64,000 bases of DNA. Origin: Methylocystis sp. IM3 (GTDB lineage Bacteria > Pseudomonadota > Alphaproteobacteria > Rhizobiales > Beijerinckiaceae). The position numbers and the translations under genes were made by a program. The notes below the pieces were generated by a model, which did not search any database, was not told the DNA's origin, and saw only the letters and a list, made by a program, of their open reading frames with translations. Below are positions 8,007 through 17,699 of this stretch, one piece after another. The stretch's first letter is position 1, and each line of letters begins with the position of its first letter. The DNA is taken from assembly GCF_038070105.1 (NCBI RefSeq), contig NZ_JBBPBZ010000002.1, positions 1,418,501-1,482,500 of the forward strand, in the 5' to 3' direction.

Positions 8007-9121
8007 TTCCCCTTTATGCGAAGCGCGTCGGGGTGGCGCTCGCGGCGGATTTTGACGCCGACCGCGCCCGGCGCCACGTCGAGCTTCTCGACCTGCACCG
8101 TGACGCAGCGCACCCGTTCGTGCAGCAGCACGCTTTCCGCCAACCGCTCGGCGATCGTCTCGACCATGGCGATATGCCCGCCCGAGAGGATCACTTTGAT
8201 CGCGTCCATGATGACGTCGTAGGAAAAGACCGAGCGCATGTCGTCGGTTACGTCGGCGCGCGCCACCTCGGCGTCGACGTTGAAGCGGACGCGCTGGGTG
8301 TGGCCATATTCATGCGCATAGGCGCCGACCTCCACCGGCACGACGTAATCGTGGAGAAAGACGCAGTCCGTTTCATTGAGGCCCGGCGGCTCGATATAGC
8401 CGCGCGCGATCAGCGCCCATTCGGCGGCGAGCGTGTCGATCTGCTCGCGGCGCGTGGGAATGAGGTCGCGAATGAGCGCCGTGGCGTCGGCGTCGATCCC
8501 GGCGCGGCGGTCGCCATGGGCGCAGAGCGCGCCGCGAAAGCCCAGCACTTCGGGGCCAGTGACGAGAAGGCGCGGCACGTCCGGCGGCTCCAGCGCGCCG
8601 GCGAGGCCGGCGGCGAGGCCGAGTTCGCGGCAGCGCGCCGTGAAGTCCGAGAGCGCGCCGACCGGCATCATGTCGATGAGCCGCCCCTTGCCCTTGTGCG
8701 CCGTGTCGAGCATGGCGCCGTGGAAGCCGGCCGCCGCCAGCGCGGGCAGAACCTCGAAATCCGGCCCGAGATCGGCAAAGAGGACCGCGACGATCCGAAG
8801 CCGCTGCGCGAGCGGCGCGAGGGCGGCGACAATCTCGCCGGCGTCGGGCGTGAGCGGCAGGGCGAATTTCACGAATTCGACGCCGGTTGCGGCCGCCTCC
8901 TCGAAGGCGCGGCGGGCGTGAGCTACGTCATGCGGCAGATCGACCACCGCGCTCACCGGTCGGCGGCCGCCGACGACGGCGACAATGTCGGCGACCTGCG
9001 CCAGCGGCAGCGCGCCCAACGCGCCGCGCGCGGGGTCCTTGCAGTCGATGATGTCGGCGCCATGGGCGAGGGCGACCTCCGCTTCCTCGCGCGACAGAAC
9101 GCTGGCCAACATCAGGGTCAT
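8003..9121 (-). CDS. Fusion of (5-formylfuran-3-yl)methyl phosphate synthase (MfnB) and dihydroneopterin aldolase (FolB)
   Basis: 372 residues in two parts. Residues 1-235 are an MfnB (DUF556) TIM barrel that makes the furan precursor of methylofuran from two glyceraldehyde-3-phosphates. Lys28 in DIIDCKDPARG, Lys85 in EFVKFALPL and Asp139 in AMLDTAHKGKG fit the catalytic set. Residues about 252-365 are a FolB-type domain: FLHDYVVPVEVGAYAHEYG with the expected Glu, and VQVEKLDVAPGAVGV with the expected Lys. FolB cleaves dihydroneopterin to hydroxymethyldihydropterin, the pterin entry to folate and H4MPT. One polypeptide therefore appears to feed both C1 cofactors. It is first in the minus-strand run and overlaps the kinase gene by 4 bp. 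Confidence 0.88.
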   Translation of the reverse strand: MTLMLASVLSREEAEVALAHGADIIDCKDPARGALGALPLAQVADIVAVVGGRRPVSAVVDLPHDVAHARRAFEEAAATGVEFVKFALPLTPDAGEIVAALAPLAQRLRIVAVLFADLGPDFEVLPALAAAGFHGAMLDTAHKGKGRLIDMMPVGALSDFTARCRELGLAAGLAGALEPPDVPRLLVTGPEVLGFRGALCAHGDRRAGIDADATALIRDLIPTRREQIDTLAAEWALIARGYIEPPGLNETDCVFLHDYVVPVEVGAYAHEYGHTQRVRFNVDAEVARADVTDDMRSVFSYDVIMDAIKVILSGGHIAMVETIAERLAESVLLHERVRCVTVQVEKLDVAPGAVGVKIRRERHPDALRIKGN

Positions 9122-9162
9122 CTATCCGGGCTCCGGGAACAAGGCTTCGCCTGCGGGAGGAA

Positions 9163-9190
9163 GGGAGCGCGCCCCGCGGGACGCGCTCCC
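9163..9190 (-). terminator. Hairpin downstream of folC
   Basis: GGGAGCGCG (9163-9171) and CGCGCTCCC (9182-9190) form a perfect 9-bp stem with a 10-base loop, between the folC stop and the MfnB-FolB start. The minus-strand tail (TTCCTCC) is only weakly T-rich, so this may be a partial terminator or a processing hairpin. Confidence 0.5.
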
Positions 9191-9232
9191 CACTTATACC
9201 GTCTCGCCGCTTCTGTGAATTCTGAGGGCGCG

Positions 9233-10552
9233 CTATTCGATCTGCGAGCCATTGGCCGCGAGCACCGCCGCCGCGAGATAGAGCGAGCCGGCAATCAGCA
9301 CGCGCGGCGGCTGCTCGAAGGGGCGCGACGCCAGAATCCGCAGCGCCTCCTCGACATTGTTTGCCGCTGCGGCCGAGGGTATGCCCTCGGCTCTCGCCAG
9401 CGCCGCGACTTCCTCCGGCGGCCAGCTCTTGTGTTCGCCTTCGACCGGCACGGCCACGACGTCGCGCGCCAGCCCGGCGAAATGGCGCAGCAGGGCGCGC
9501 ACGTCCTTCGTCGTCTGGGCGCCGCAGATCAGCGCCAGCGGGCGCGGCGCGCGGTCGTGGAATTCGGCCATGGCCTCGGCCAGCACGCGGCCGCCGTCCT
9601 CATTGTGGCCGCCGTCGAGCCAGACCTCCGCGCCCGCGGGCGCGAGATCGACGATGCGCCCGCGCAGCAACCTTTGCAGGCGGGCGGGCCATTCCGCCCG
9701 CGCAAGCCCCTGCTCCATGGCCTTTGCGGGGAAATCCGGCGCAACCGCCCGAAGCGCGGCGATGGCGCCGGCGGCGTTGAAATGCTGGTGTCGCCCCGCA
9801 AGGCGCGGCAGCGGCAAGTCGAGAAGGCCGCGCTCATCCTCGAAGACGAGGCGCCCGTTCTCCTCGCGGACATGGAAATCCTGGCCCGCAACGAAAAGCG
9901 GAGCGCCGGCCCGGCGGGCTTCGCGCGCCAGCACGTTCTCGGCGCCCATGTGCTGAAAGCCGATGATCGCCGGTACGCCGCGCTTGAAGATGCCCGCCTT
10001 CTCATAGGCGATCTTTTCGACCGTATCGCCGAGGAACTCCATGTGATCGAGCGAGACCGAGGTGACGATCGTCGCTTTCGGCTCACGGATGACGTTCGTC
10101 GCGTCATAGCGGCCGCCCAGACCCGTCTCGAGCAGCAGCCAGTCGGCGGGCGTCTCGGCGAAGAGGGCGAAGGCGGCGGCCGTCGTCACCTCGAAGAAGG
10201 TGATGGGCTGGCCGCCATTGGCCTCCTCGCAACGCTCGAGAACGGCGTTGAGGCGGGCGTCGTCGACGAGCCTGCCTCCGCCTTCGGCGCCGAGCCGGAT
10301 GCGCTCGTTGAAACGTATGAGATGCGGCGACGTATAGACATGCACGCGCTGGCCGGCGGCCTCCAGCATGGCGCGCAGAAAGGCGATGGTCGAGCCCTTG
10401 CCATTGGTGCCGGCGACGTGAATCGTCGGCGGCAGGCGCAGATCGGGACGGCCGAGCGCCTCCAGCAGTCGCTCGGTGCGCCCGAGCGACAGGTCGATCT
10501 TCTTGGGATGGAGCGTGAGCAGTCGCGACAGGATCGCGTCATGCTGATCCAT
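9233..10552 (-). CDS. folC: Bifunctional folylpolyglutamate/dihydrofolate synthase
   Basis: Adds glutamate to dihydropteroate and folates with ATP. The Mur-ligase-type P-loop (VAGTNGKGSTIAFLRAML) is near residue 46. YTSPHLIRFNERI, LLETGLGGRYDATN and the C-terminal DGGHNEDGGR are all family signatures. I start at ATG 10552 (MDQHDAI...), which leaves 20 bp after accD and has GGAAGG upstream. The open frame continues into accD, but those residues are not family sequence. 439 residues is normal length. Order trpA-accD-folC is typical of Alphaproteobacteria. Confidence 0.95.
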   Translation of the reverse strand: MDQHDAILSRLLTLHPKKIDLSLGRTERLLEALGRPDLRLPPTIHVAGTNGKGSTIAFLRAMLEAAGQRVHVYTSPHLIRFNERIRLGAEGGGRLVDDARLNAVLERCEEANGGQPITFFEVTTAAAFALFAETPADWLLLETGLGGRYDATNVIREPKATIVTSVSLDHMEFLGDTVEKIAYEKAGIFKRGVPAIIGFQHMGAENVLAREARRAGAPLFVAGQDFHVREENGRLVFEDERGLLDLPLPRLAGRHQHFNAAGAIAALRAVAPDFPAKAMEQGLARAEWPARLQRLLRGRIVDLAPAGAEVWLDGGHNEDGGRVLAEAMAEFHDRAPRPLALICGAQTTKDVRALLRHFAGLARDVVAVPVEGEHKSWPPEEVAALARAEGIPSAAAANNVEEALRILASRPFEQPPRVLIAGSLYLAAAVLAANGSQIE

Positions 10553-10572
10553 GGCGGCCGCGCCTTCCTGCG

Positions 10573-11442
10573 TCAGGCGGCGCGGCGCGGCGGCGCCTTG
10601 GTGAGCAGGCCGCACAGGCGCGCGAGCGTCTCGCGCATCTCCTGACGCGGCACCACCATGTCGACCATGCCGTGATCGCGCAGATATTCGGCGCGCTGAA
10701 ATCCTTCGGGCAGCTTCTCGCGAATGGTCTGCTCGATGACGCGGGCGCCGGCGAAGCCGATGATGGCGCCGGGCTCGGCGATCTGCACGTCGCCCAGCAT
10801 GGCGTAGGAGGCGGTCACGCCGCCCGTCGTCGGATTGGTGAGCACGACGATATAGGGCAGGCGCGCGTCGCGCAGGCGCTGCACGGCGATGGTCGTGCGC
10901 GGCATCTGCATCAGCGAGAACATGCCTTCCTGCATGCGCGCGCCGCCCGAAGCCGTGAAGATGATGAAGGGCGTGCGGCGCGAGAGCGCATGTTCCGCCC
11001 CGGCGACGATCGCCTCGCCCGCGGCCATGCCGAGCGAACCGCCGAGAAAGTCAAAATCCTGCACGGCCACCGTGACTTGCGAACCGTCAAGCTTGCCGGT
11101 GGCGAGCGTCACGGCGTCCTGGGCGCCGGTCTTGAGGCGATATTCCTTCAGCTTGTCGACATAGCGCTTGATGTCGCGGAATTTCAGCGGATCGAGCGGC
11201 GTCTCGGGCGTCGGCAGAAGCTCCATCTCGGCGTCGTCGAAGAGCGTCGCGAGCCGCACCTCGACCGGGCAGCGCATGTGATAGCCCGAGCCCGGCACGA
11301 CATAGAGATTGGCCTCAATGTCCTTGTGGAAGACGAGCTGACCGCTCTCCGGGCATTTCACCCAGAGGTTTTCCGGGGCCTCGCGCTTGATGAGAGCCTT
11401 GATCTTCGGCGGGACGACGTTGGAATACCAGTTCATGCCCAA
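10573..11442 (-). CDS. accD: Acetyl-CoA carboxylase carboxyltransferase subunit beta
   Basis: 289 residues. Transfers the carboxyl from carboxybiotin to acetyl-CoA together with AccA, the first step of fatty acid synthesis. The crotonase-type core is intact ([52 protein letters not shown]). The N-terminal zinc ribbon is degenerate. Where the family has two Cys-x-x-Cys pairs, this protein has KCPESG and [11 protein letters not shown], so two or more ligands are gone. That loss is known among Alphaproteobacteria. The start overlaps the end of trpA by 10 bp. Confidence 0.95.
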   Translation of the reverse strand: MGMNWYSNVVPPKIKALIKREAPENLWVKCPESGQLVFHKDIEANLYVVPGSGYHMRCPVEVRLATLFDDAEMELLPTPETPLDPLKFRDIKRYVDKLKEYRLKTGAQDAVTLATGKLDGSQVTVAVQDFDFLGGSLGMAAGEAIVAGAEHALSRRTPFIIFTASGGARMQEGMFSLMQMPRTTIAVQRLRDARLPYIVVLTNPTTGGVTASYAMLGDVQIAEPGAIIGFAGARVIEQTIREKLPEGFQRAEYLRDHGMVDMVVPRQEMRETLARLCGLLTKAPPRRAA

Positions 11443-12317
11443 AGCCTCGTGAGCCAGGAAAATGCGCCGCCGCTTCTGGCGGACGCGGCCGCCTTCCGCG
11501 CCCCGCGCACGCCCGCCGCAATGCTCGACACGAGCGAGGCCACCGCCTCGACGCTCCTGTCGGTCGCCTCATTGGCGGGGCCGAGCGACGCTTTCAACGC
11601 GTCCACCAGCGCCGAGCCGACCACGACGCCATCCGCGTTCCGTGCGATCTCGGCGGCGTTTTCCGCGTTCTTCACGCCGAAGCCGACGGCGATCGGCAGG
11701 CCGGTGTGGCCCTTGATGCGCCGAACGGCCTCGCTCACGCCCGCGTAATCGGCGAGCGCCGCGCCGGTGATGCCCGTCAGCGAGACATAATAGACGAAAC
11801 CGGAGGTGTTTTCGAGCACCTTGGGCAGACGCCTGTCGTTGGTCGTCGGGGTGGCGAGGCGGATGAAATTCAGCCCTGCGTCACGCGCCGGAATGCAGAG
11901 CTCCTGATCCTCCTCCGGCGGCAGATCGACGACGATCAGCCCGTCGACGCCGGCGGCCGTGGCGTCGGCGAGGAAACGGTCCACGCCATAGACGTAAATC
12001 GGATTGTAATAGCCCATCAGAACGATGGGCGTTTCATTGTCCCCAGCGCGGAAGTCGGTCACGAGCTTCAGGGTTTTCTTCAGCGTCATGCCCGCCTTGA
12101 GCGCGCGCAGGCCGGCGGCCTGGATCGCAGGGCCGTCGGCCATCGGATCGGTGAAGGGCATGCCGACCTCGATCACATCGGCGCCGGCGGCGGGCAGCGC
12201 CTTCACGATATCGAGCGAGGTCTCGGGGTCCGGGTCGCCGGCCATCACGAAGGTCACGAGGGCGGCGCGCCCCTCGGCGGCGAGGGCGGCAAATCGGTCG
12301 TCGATGCGGGTGGCCAT
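11433..12317 (-). CDS. trpA: Tryptophan synthase alpha subunit
   Basis: Cleaves indole-3-glycerol phosphate to indole and glyceraldehyde-3-phosphate. [19 protein letters not shown] near residue 47 holds the catalytic Glu and Asp. [15 protein letters not shown] and [11 protein letters not shown] are also conserved. I start at ATG 12317 ([12 protein letters not shown]), the usual N-terminus; the frame upstream to 12563 lies in the kup end region and is not family sequence. 294 residues, with a C-terminal extension rich in Ala, Arg and Ser. trpB, usually adjacent, is absent: the upstream neighbour is kup. Confidence 0.95.
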   Translation of the reverse strand: MATRIDDRFAALAAEGRAALVTFVMAGDPDPETSLDIVKALPAAGADVIEVGMPFTDPMADGPAIQAAGLRALKAGMTLKKTLKLVTDFRAGDNETPIVLMGYYNPIYVYGVDRFLADATAAGVDGLIVVDLPPEEDQELCIPARDAGLNFIRLATPTTNDRRLPKVLENTSGFVYYVSLTGITGAALADYAGVSEAVRRIKGHTGLPIAVGFGVKNAENAAEIARNADGVVVGSALVDALKASLGPANEATDRSVEAVASLVSSIAAGVRGARKAAASARSGGAFSWLTRLWA

Positions 12318-12451
12318 AAGAAGTTGCAGTCTTTCCGGTTCGGCGGTTCGCCCGCCTCTTGTCGTGGATGGCTTAGTCCCTCGACCCGCCTCTCGTCCAC
12401 CCCCTTCGCGAGCGTCGGGCCGGCCGGCGGGCGCGCGGGGGTGAACTCGCT

Positions 12452-14368
12452 CTAGATCGTCACCTGCGCGCCGAGCTCCACGACGCGATCCGGCGGGATG
12501 GCGAAGAAGTCCGGCGCGCTCGACGCCTGCCGGGTCATGGCGACATAGAGAGCGTCCTGCCACCCCGGCATCTCGGAGGACGGGCTCTCCTTCACCACGC
12601 GCCGCCCGACGAAGAAGCTCGTGGTCATGACGTCGCAGGGGAAGCCGGCCTTGCGCATGAGCGCAAGGGCGGCCGGCACGCGGGGGCTTTCCATGTAGCC
12701 GAAATGCAGAACGGCGACCGCGAAATCATCCGACAGCTTCTCGATCTCGTATCTTTTATCGACCGGCACCCGCGGCTGGTTTTCGGCGCGCACGCAAAGC
12801 AGCAGCACATGCTCGTGCAGCACCTTGTTGTGCTTGATGTTGTGCATGAGCGAGGCCGGCGCGACATTGGGGTCGTTCGTCAGAAAAACCGCCGTGCCGG
12901 GCGCCCGCATCGGCCGCGATTTCTCCAAAATGGGGATGAGCTCGCGGATCGGGATCGAATCGCGGCGCGTCTTCTCGTTGAGGAGCCGCGTGCCGCGCAC
13001 CCAGGTCCACATGACGATCATGGAGCAGCCGCCGAGCGCCACCGGGACCCATCCCCCGTCGACGATCTTGAGAAGATTGGCGGCAAGGAAGGCGATATCG
13101 ACCGACAGAAACGAGGCGATGACGATCAGGCTCAGCCAGAGCGGCCACTTCCAGTCGTAGCGCACCACGATGAAAGCGAGCGCGGTCGTCACCACCATGG
13201 TACCGGTCACGGCGATGCCATAGGCCGAAGCGAGCGCCGAGGAGCTCCTGAAGGCGATGACAAGCAGCAGGACGCCGAGAAGCAGCAGCCGATTGACGCG
13301 GGAAATGTATATCTGCCCCTCCTGCATCGCCGAGGTATGGGTGATCTCCAGTCGCGGCAGAAGCCCGAGCTGGATCGCCTGGCGAACGATCGAGAAGGCG
13401 CCGGTAATCACGGCCTGGCTGGCGATGACCGTGGCGACGGTCGCGAGCAGGACGAGCGGCAGCATGGCCCAGTCCGGGGCAAGCAGAAAGAAGGGATTGT
13501 CGACCGCCTCGGGCCGCGACAGGATCAGCGCGCCCTGACCGAGATAATTGAGAAGCAGCGCGGGAAGCACGAAGCAGAGCCAGGCCGCCTGGATCGGGAA
13601 GCGCCCGAAATGCCCCATGTCGGCGTAAAGCGCCTCGGCGCCCGTGACGCCGAGAAAGACCGAGCCGAGGACGGCGAATCCGAGCCAGCCGTTCTCGAGG
13701 AGAAAGGCGACGCCCGAACGCGGATCGAAGGCCCAGAGGATCTGCGGCGCGTCTGAGATGTGCATGGCCCCGAGCCCGCCGATCACGGCGAAGAAGATCA
13801 CCATGATCGGGCCGAAGAAGCTCGCGACGCGCGCCGTGCCGCGGCTTTGCACCCAGAACAGGCTGATCAGGATGAAGAGAGTCAGCGGCATGACGTATCC
13901 GCTGAGATGATGGGTCACGAGTTCGAGGCCCTCGACAGCCGAGAGGACGGAGATCGCCGGCGTGATGATGGCGTCGCCTGAAAAAAGCGCGGCGCCCGCG
14001 ACGCCGAGGAGGAAGATCACGGCGGACCGCCCGCCCACCGAGGACTCCGCGAGCGCCATCAGCGAAAGCGTGCCGCCCTCGCCGCGGTTGTCGGCGCGCA
14101 TCAGGAAGAGGACATACTTCAGGGTGACGGTGAAGAGCAGCGCATAGATCAGGAGCGAGATGGCGCCGACGACCGCCTGTTCGGTCAGGAAGTCGGCTTT
14201 CACGCTGTGGGCGAGCGACTCGCGGAACGCATAGAGCGGGCTCGTGCCGATGTCGCCATAGACCACGCCGATCGACCCGAGAATCAAGGCGGCGGTCGAT
14301 TGCCCTGCGTGCTCTGGCCTGGTTTCGGGGTTTGCCGTCTGAACGCCGATTTGCTCATGCTTCGTCAT
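12452..14368 (-). CDS. kup: Kup-family potassium uptake protein, copy 1
   Basis: 638 residues. A K+ (probably K+/H+) symporter of the KUP/HAK/KT family in the inner membrane. [20 protein letters not shown] opens the first transmembrane helix, and [40 protein letters not shown] and [21 protein letters not shown] are family hallmarks. The final 170 residues are the cytoplasmic domain. AAAGGGGAT precedes the ATG. It lies 30 bp downstream of a close paralogue in the same direction, so both are probably in one transcript. Confidence 0.95.
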   Translation of the reverse strand: MTKHEQIGVQTANPETRPEHAGQSTAALILGSIGVVYGDIGTSPLYAFRESLAHSVKADFLTEQAVVGAISLLIYALLFTVTLKYVLFLMRADNRGEGGTLSLMALAESSVGGRSAVIFLLGVAGAALFSGDAIITPAISVLSAVEGLELVTHHLSGYVMPLTLFILISLFWVQSRGTARVASFFGPIMVIFFAVIGGLGAMHISDAPQILWAFDPRSGVAFLLENGWLGFAVLGSVFLGVTGAEALYADMGHFGRFPIQAAWLCFVLPALLLNYLGQGALILSRPEAVDNPFFLLAPDWAMLPLVLLATVATVIASQAVITGAFSIVRQAIQLGLLPRLEITHTSAMQEGQIYISRVNRLLLLGVLLLVIAFRSSSALASAYGIAVTGTMVVTTALAFIVVRYDWKWPLWLSLIVIASFLSVDIAFLAANLLKIVDGGWVPVALGGCSMIVMWTWVRGTRLLNEKTRRDSIPIRELIPILEKSRPMRAPGTAVFLTNDPNVAPASLMHNIKHNKVLHEHVLLLCVRAENQPRVPVDKRYEIEKLSDDFAVAVLHFGYMESPRVPAALALMRKAGFPCDVMTTSFFVGRRVVKESPSSEMPGWQDALYVAMTRQASSAPDFFAIPPDRVVELGAQVTI

Positions 14369-14398
14369 GACGATCCCCTTTTTGAAATGGCGAAAGCT

Positions 14399-16330
14399 CT
14401 AGATCGTCACCTGCGCCCCGAGTTCGACCACCCGGTCGGAAGGTATCGAGAAGAAGTCCGTGGCGTTGGCGGCCTGCTTGGTCAGCGCCACGAAAAGCTT
14501 GTCTTGCCAGGCCGGCATCTCGGACGCCGCGCTCTCCTTGATCGTCCGCCGGCCAAGGAAGAAGCTCGTGGTCATGATGTCATATTTGAACCCCGACTTC
14601 CGCATGAGCGCGAGGGCGGCCGGCACGCGCGGGCTCTCCATGAAGCCAAAATGCAGGATGGCGCTGGCGAAATCGTCGGAGAGCTTTTGCAGCTCGAAGC
14701 GCTTTTCGGGCGCGACGCGCGGGCGGTTCTCGGTGCGCACGCAGATGATCAGCACGCGCTCGTGCAGCACCTTGTTGTGCTTGATGTTGTGCATGAGCGC
14801 CGCCGGCGCGACCTTCGGGTCGCTCGTCAGAAAGATGGCCGTTCCCGGCACGCGGGTCGGTTTCGATTTCTGGAGCATCCCGATCAGGTCCATGATCGGG
14901 ATCGAGTCCCGGTGCGTCTTCTCGGCCAGGAGCCGCGTGCCCCGCACCCATGTCCACATGACGATCATCACGCAGCCCCCGAGCGCCAGCGGCACCCAGC
15001 CGCCTTCCTTGATTTTCAAGAGGTTCGCCGCGAGGAAGGTGAATTCGACGACGAGGAAGGAGGCGGCGAACAGGATCGCGAGCCACAGCGGCCAGCCCCA
15101 TTTGCGCCAGGCGACGATGAACAGAAGCGAGGTCGAGAGCACCATCGTGCCGGTGACGGCGATGCCATAGGCCGAGGCCAGCGCCGAGGAGCTCTTGAAG
15201 GCGACGACCAGCAGCAGGACGCCGATCAGCAGCAGGCGGTTGATGCGGCCGATGTAGATCTGCCCCTCCAGCATGGCCGAGGTATGGGTGATTTCGAGGC
15301 GCGGCAGTAGGCCGAGCTGGATCGCCTGCCGGGAAAGAGAGAAGGCGCCGGTGATGACGGCCTGCGCGGCGATGGTCGTGGCGAGCGTCGAAAGGATGAC
15401 GAGCGGCAGAAGCAGCCAGTCCGGGGCCATGAGGAAGAAGGGATTGCCGACCGCCTCGGGCTGCGAGAGGACGAGCGCCCCCTGGCCGAGATAGTTGAGC
15501 AGAAGCGCCGGCAGCACGAAGGTCAGCCAGGCGATCTGGATGGGGCGTCGGCCGAAATGGCCCATATCGGCATAGAGCGCCTCGACGCCGGTGACCGACA
15601 GGAAGACCGAGCCCAGCACGGCGAAGCCGAGCCAGCCATTGTTGAGCAGAAAAACGAGGCCGTGGCGCGGGTCGAAGGCCCCGAGCACTTGCGGTGCGTC
15701 GGCGATATGCGCGCCGCCGAGCACGCCGAGCGTGAGGAAAAAGACCAGCATGATCGGGCTGAACAGGGCGGCGACGCGGGCCGTGCCGCTGCTTTGCACC
15801 CAAAAGAGCGTCACCAGGATGAAGATGGTGATCGGCGCCACATATTCGCTGAAGCGATGCGTCACGAGTTCGAGGCCCTCGACCGCGGACAGCACGGAAA
15901 TGGCCGGGGTGATCATCGCCTCGCCCGCAAAGAGCGCCGCGCCGCCGACGCCGAGCAGAAAGGCGATGCGCGTCTGGCGTCCGAGCGCAGTCTGCGCCAG
16001 CGCCATCAGCGAGAGAATGCCGCCTTCGCCGCGGTTGTCGGCGCGCATCACGAAGAAGATGTATTTGATCGTGACGGTGAAAATCAGCGCGAAGATCAGA
16101 AGCGAGATCGAGCCGATGACGCCTTCCTCCGTCAGCGCGTCGGCGCGGGCCTCATGGGCGAGCGATTCGCGCAAGGCGTAGAGCGGGCTCGTGCCGATGT
16201 CGCCGTAAACGACGCCGATGGAGCCGACGATCAGCCCGAGCAGTCCCCCCTTGCCGTGTTCATGCCCATGTTCGTCGGGGCTGGCCGCTTTCGTGGCGGC
16301 CTGCGCCTCCGCGCCCGCTTGCTGGGTCAT
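14399..16330 (-). CDS. kup: Kup-family potassium uptake protein, copy 2
   Basis: 643 residues and collinear with the downstream copy over the full length (same [30 protein letters not shown] motifs). The N-terminus differs: a short His- and Gly-rich segment (DEHGHEHGKGG) before the first helix. I start at ATG 16330 with AAAGGA 8 bases upstream. The frame upstream to 16948 is antisense to the dienelactone hydrolase gene and is not Kup sequence. First gene of the pair; a 266-bp divergent region separates it from the hydrolase gene. Confidence 0.95.
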   Translation of the reverse strand: MTQQAGAEAQAATKAASPDEHGHEHGKGGLLGLIVGSIGVVYGDIGTSPLYALRESLAHEARADALTEEGVIGSISLLIFALIFTVTIKYIFFVMRADNRGEGGILSLMALAQTALGRQTRIAFLLGVGGAALFAGEAMITPAISVLSAVEGLELVTHRFSEYVAPITIFILVTLFWVQSSGTARVAALFSPIMLVFFLTLGVLGGAHIADAPQVLGAFDPRHGLVFLLNNGWLGFAVLGSVFLSVTGVEALYADMGHFGRRPIQIAWLTFVLPALLLNYLGQGALVLSQPEAVGNPFFLMAPDWLLLPLVILSTLATTIAAQAVITGAFSLSRQAIQLGLLPRLEITHTSAMLEGQIYIGRINRLLLIGVLLLVVAFKSSSALASAYGIAVTGTMVLSTSLLFIVAWRKWGWPLWLAILFAASFLVVEFTFLAANLLKIKEGGWVPLALGGCVMIVMWTWVRGTRLLAEKTHRDSIPIMDLIGMLQKSKPTRVPGTAIFLTSDPKVAPAALMHNIKHNKVLHERVLIICVRTENRPRVAPEKRFELQKLSDDFASAILHFGFMESPRVPAALALMRKSGFKYDIMTTSFFLGRRTIKESAASEMPAWQDKLFVALTKQAANATDFFSIPSDRVVELGAQVTI

Positions 16331-16596
16331 GAAGCAATCCTTTTGGAAATGGGGTCGGTCGCGCCAGCGGACGCGCGAGGGGGGAGGGGCCGCTCGAACA
16401 CAAGCTTCCGGGCAGACACGGACAAAGCCTCTCCAGCGCGAAAGGGCGTCCTTCCGCAAACGGAGCGGCGATATACGCTCTTTTCCGGTAGATGAGAAGG
16501 CCGAGTTTTGCGCCGCAAAATTGGCCGGGCTCGCCGTCGCGCGCGAGAAGGCGCAACCTATCTTTCGAATGGCGCGCAGCAGGGGAGGGAGCGACC

Positions 16597-17394
16597 ATGA
16601 CGCAAGGGTTTCAGGGGAAAGGCTTTGCCGCCGCGGCGAGCGCCGTTTCGGCGCATGTCGTTCACACCGGCGCCGAGGGGCTGGAGCAGGGAATGGCGAC
16701 GCTGCCCGGCGGCGCCCCGGCCTATTACGCCTTACCGGAAGGCGGCCGGAATCTGCCGGTTGTTCTTGTGGCGCAAGAAATCTTCGGCTTGCACGAGCAC
16801 ATCCGCGACATTGTGCGCCGCCTGGCCAAGCTCGGCTATTTCGCCGTGGCGCCGGACTATCTGATCCGTTACGGCGATCCCATGGCGGCGCCAGACATCG
16901 ACACGATTCTTCGCGAGATCGTGGCCAAGGTTCCGGATGCGGAGACAATGGCGATCTTCGACGAGGCGCTCGCTTTCGCGGTGAGCCGCGACGCCGATCC
17001 GAAGCGGGCCGCCATGACCGGCTTCTGCTGGGGCGGCCGCATCGCCTGGCTCTACGCCGCGCATCGGCCGGACCTTGCCGCCTGCGTCCCCTGGTATGGC
17101 CGGCTCGACGGCTCCCATACAGCCGTGCAGCCGCGCTGGCCGATCGATGTCGCGGCGGAAATAAAGGTCCCGACGCTCGGCCTCTATGGTGGCGCCGATC
17201 CCAGCATCCCGCTCGACCTCGTGACGCGCATGATGGAGCGCCTCGCCGAGGCGGACGCGCCGGCGGACATCATGCTCTATGACGACGCGCCGCACGGTTT
17301 CTTTTCAGATTACCGGCCGAGCTATCGGGAGCAGGCGGCGCGGGACGCCTGGGAGCGAATGCTGGCCTTTTTCCGCGCCAATGGCGTCGGCTAG
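16597..17394 (+). CDS. Dienelactone hydrolase family protein
   Basis: 265-residue alpha/beta hydrolase. The nucleophile elbow is GFCWGGRI (Cys as nucleophile), the acid is in LYGGADPSIPLD and the His in YDDAPHGFFSDYRPSY, which together give the Cys-Asp-His triad of dienelactone hydrolases. VVLVAQEIFGLHEHIRDIVRRLA is the conserved N-terminal part. Start at ATG 16597 with GGGAGG 7 bases upstream. Neighbours do not suggest an aromatic pathway, so the natural substrate is unknown. Confidence 0.9.
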   Translation: MTQGFQGKGFAAAASAVSAHVVHTGAEGLEQGMATLPGGAPAYYALPEGGRNLPVVLVAQEIFGLHEHIRDIVRRLAKLGYFAVAPDYLIRYGDPMAAPDIDTILREIVAKVPDAETMAIFDEALAFAVSRDADPKRAAMTGFCWGGRIAWLYAAHRPDLAACVPWYGRLDGSHTAVQPRWPIDVAAEIKVPTLGLYGGADPSIPLDLVTRMMERLAEADAPADIMLYDDAPHGFFSDYRPSYREQAARDAWERMLAFFRANGVG

Positions 17395-17409
17395 CCTGCG
17401 CCGATCGCG

Positions 17410-17628
17410 CTAGAAATCGCTCGCCACTCCCTTGACCTCCCAATCGCCGAAACGGGCGGGATCGAGCCCGCCCCGGCCGCCGAGCTCTTCGGGCCGGCGC
17501 TCGGCGCCGGCGGCCTTTCGGCGTGCCTCCGCTTCGGCCAGCGCGCGCTGCGCGGCCGGCGGCAGTGGGCTGTTTGCGCCGGCCGCGTTTCCAACGTCTT
17601 TTGTCTGTTTCGTCCCGGACATGGCCAT
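17410..17628 (-). CDS. DUF1674 protein, succinate dehydrogenase assembly factor 4-like
   Basis: About 72 residues. The C-terminal block PEELGGRGGLDPARFGDWEVKGVASDF-like region (read in two halves: PEELGGRGGLDPARFGDWE, then KGVASDF) is the DUF1674/SDHAF4 signature. SDHAF4 helps mature the flavinylated SdhA subunit and shields it from oxidative damage. The start is uncertain between ATG 17628 and ATG 17622; neither has a clear ribosome site. It is convergent with the hydrolase gene and divergent from rsmB. Confidence 0.8.
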   Translation of the reverse strand: MAMSGTKQTKDVGNAAGANSPLPPAAQRALAEAEARRKAAGAERRPEELGGRGGLDPARFGDWEVKGVASDF

Positions 17629-17699
17629 CACCGAGGTTCTCGCACGCGGACGCCGCCTTGTGCTATGGTCCCGCCGGACGGGGCAGCGGAGACGGCCGC

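Noticed and set aside
7916..10645. A 909-residue plus-strand open frame opposite mfnB-folB and folC
   Set aside because: Arg/Ala/Gly-rich antisense shadow of well-recognised genes; no domain or ribosome site.
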